DNA of 64,000 nucleotides from Clostridia bacterium (GTDB lineage Bacteria; Bacillota; Clostridia; Christensenellales; Aristaeellaceae): positions 1-64,000 of the forward strand of contig JAFXVJ010000005.1 in the NCBI GenBank assembly GCA_017524615.1. Direction: 5' to 3'. Both the position numbers and the translations under genes were made by a program. Below are positions 63,099-64,000 of the stretch, piece by piece; position 1 is the first letter of the stretch; each line of letters starts with the position of its first letter. The notes under the pieces were generated by a model. The model was not told the DNA's origin. It worked only from the letters and a program-made list of their open reading frames with translations, and searched no databases.

Positions 63099-63452
63099 GG
63101 GTTTTTCCGAAAAAAAACACTTTTTTATGGGGTCTGTCAGAATCGGGCGGATTATTTCCGTTTGATTGGCACAAATGGCCACGCCCCTGCGAACGCCGGT
63201 TCGCGGCGGCGGCCGTCAAACCGGTTCCATGAGAACGCAAAACGCAAAAAAGCAGCGATTTTCCAATGGGCAGGATGCCGCGGGCCGGCAGACGCCGCGG
63301 CGTCATTGTCCTGATAAAGGATCGCATTTCCGAAAAAAACGCGCGATTTGTCTTCGTTCGACCAAATCCGGGCGAATCTGCAAACAACTGCCAGCGTATT
63401 TTCCTCCCCATCGGTCACAATAGCATTGATTCAAAAAAAGGAGGTGAGCAGC

Positions 63453-63668
63453 ATGAATCAGTCGGGAAGCTCTTCGAGCAATCGGGTCAACGTGCCCGAG
63501 GCCCGCGGCGCCCTGGACAACATGAAATTTGAAATCGCCCGGGAATTGGGCATCAATTTCAAGCAGGGCTACAACGGCGACCTCACCAGCCGTGAAAACG
63601 GCTATGTGGGCGGTTACATGGTCAAGCGCCTGATCGAACAGGCAGAAAAGCAAATGGCAGGCAAATAA
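63453..63668 (+). CDS. Small acid-soluble spore protein, alpha/beta type
   Basis: A 71-aa DNA-binding spore protein that saturates spore DNA and protects it from damage. The conserved blocks are ALDNMKFEIARELGI, which contains the GPR protease cleavage region, and GYVGGYMVKRLIEQAEK. The N-terminus is Ser/Asn-rich. A near-perfect AAAGGAGGTGA ribosome site precedes the ATG. Expected to be made in the forespore under sigma-G; a weak GTATT/CACAATA pair lies upstream but with 15-bp spacing. Confidence 0.96.
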   Translation: MNQSGSSSSNRVNVPEARGALDNMKFEIARELGINFKQGYNGDLTSRENGYVGGYMVKRLIEQAEKQMAGK

Positions 63669-63848
63669 CCGCGCAAAGCCGCTCAGCCATGCGGGAAGCG
63701 GTATCCGTCCCAAGGCGGGATACCCCCTCCCACATCCTGCGTCGGCCGCCGGGGAGCGGCCATGCCGCACGATCCGGCGCAGCCTGCATGAAAATGTTCC
63801 CTGGGCCCCATGGACCCGCAATAAAAACGAAACAGGAGTGGATTCACC

Positions 63849-64000
63849 ATGTTCAATGCCAATAACAGCTTCTCTTCTGCCTCCGGCAGCTCCAGCTCCT
63901 CCGGCAATTCCAATCGCGTCAACGTGCCCGAAGCCCGCGCGGCGCTGGACAACATGAAGTTTGAAATCGCCAGCGAGCTGGGCATCAACCTGAAGCAGGG
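63849..64000 (+). CDS. Small acid-soluble spore protein, alpha/beta type (cut by window edge)
   Basis: Second SASP gene, 180 bp downstream of the first. The visible part encodes a longer Ser/Gly/Asn-rich N-terminus followed by RVNVPEARAALDNMKFEIAS, nearly identical to its neighbour. AGGAGTGG precedes the ATG at 63849. The C-terminal half is outside the window. Confidence 0.94.
   Translation, partial: MFNANNSFSSASGSSSSSGNSNRVNVPEARAALDNMKFEIASELGINLKQ

Noticed and set aside
63012..63180. Purine riboswitch upstream of xpt
   Set aside because: The conserved core sequences are not present and the leader after the promoter is only about 50 nt.
63380..63420. Sigma-G promoter of the first spore protein gene
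   Set aside because: GTATT and CACAATA are near the consensus but separated by only 15 bp; mentioned but not annotated.

Overview
The window comes from a GC-rich, endospore-forming Firmicute, probably a gut or rumen Clostridia lineage. The evidence is two tandem alpha/beta-type small acid-soluble spore protein genes at the right edge, strong AGGAGG-type ribosome sites, and consensus TTGACA-17-TATAAT promoters. A GH10 xylanase, a sugar ABC transporter and an N-acetylglucosamine-6-phosphate deacetylase fit a polysaccharide-using lifestyle.

Left third (about 0.4-26 kb, almost all minus strand). After a YugP-type membrane zinc protease and an AI-2E family transporter comes the main discovery: nine co-directional genes (26046 down to 2473) with a candidate promoter upstream and a clear terminator at 2413-2461. 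In transcription order they encode a secreted/membrane vWA protein with an intact MIDAS, a giant (1214 aa) tubulin/FtsZ-superfamily GTPase-like protein, an unknown 854-aa protein, a zinc-ribbon P-loop GTPase with a C-terminal coiled coil, an 1141-aa protein resembling GTPase-associated (GAP1-like) proteins, a small four-helix membrane protein, a 1231-aa single-pass surface protein, a multi-pass vWA membrane protein, and a zinc-ribbon membrane protein with carboxypeptidase-regulatory-like repeats. The vWA + tubulin-like + distinct GTPase combination recalls the predicted FtsZ-like membrane-remodelling systems described computationally by Makarova and Koonin (2010), but here it is expanded. Shared Phe-Gly-rich cytoplasmic tails and '-(S/D/E)F' C-termini suggest a common docking partner.

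Middle (26.3-45.5 kb). A guanine deaminase with a structured 5' leader precedes a GH10 xylanase. Then come an HTH/NifX-like regulator with a split chromate-type transporter, an MMPL/YhgE-like export operon with its TetR regulator, an Hsp20 chaperone, and a signal-peptide-bearing CDA-fold deaminase. The 39.7-44.5 kb segment is plastic: a 416-bp duplication of the nagA 5' end flanks a segment holding tRNA-Met and tRNA-fMet, a MITE, a large dispersed repeat, a TIR-STAND-TPR candidate defence gene with near-identical 144-bp repeats, and a transposase remnant. Intact nagA follows.

Right third (45.6-64 kb). A TetR-autoregulated cluster (TetR, DUF3795, PfkB kinase, DinB-like), a kinase-like/methyltransferase/U32-like cluster, pfkA, PspC and YccF precede a CUT1 sugar ABC operon. 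A purine salvage operon follows (xanthine phosphoribosyltransferase, BMP-type binding protein, nucleoside ABC transporter). With the two deaminases it makes a coherent guanine-to-xanthine-to-XMP route. Two spore protein genes end the window. All functions are inferred from sequence reading only; no database search was possible.
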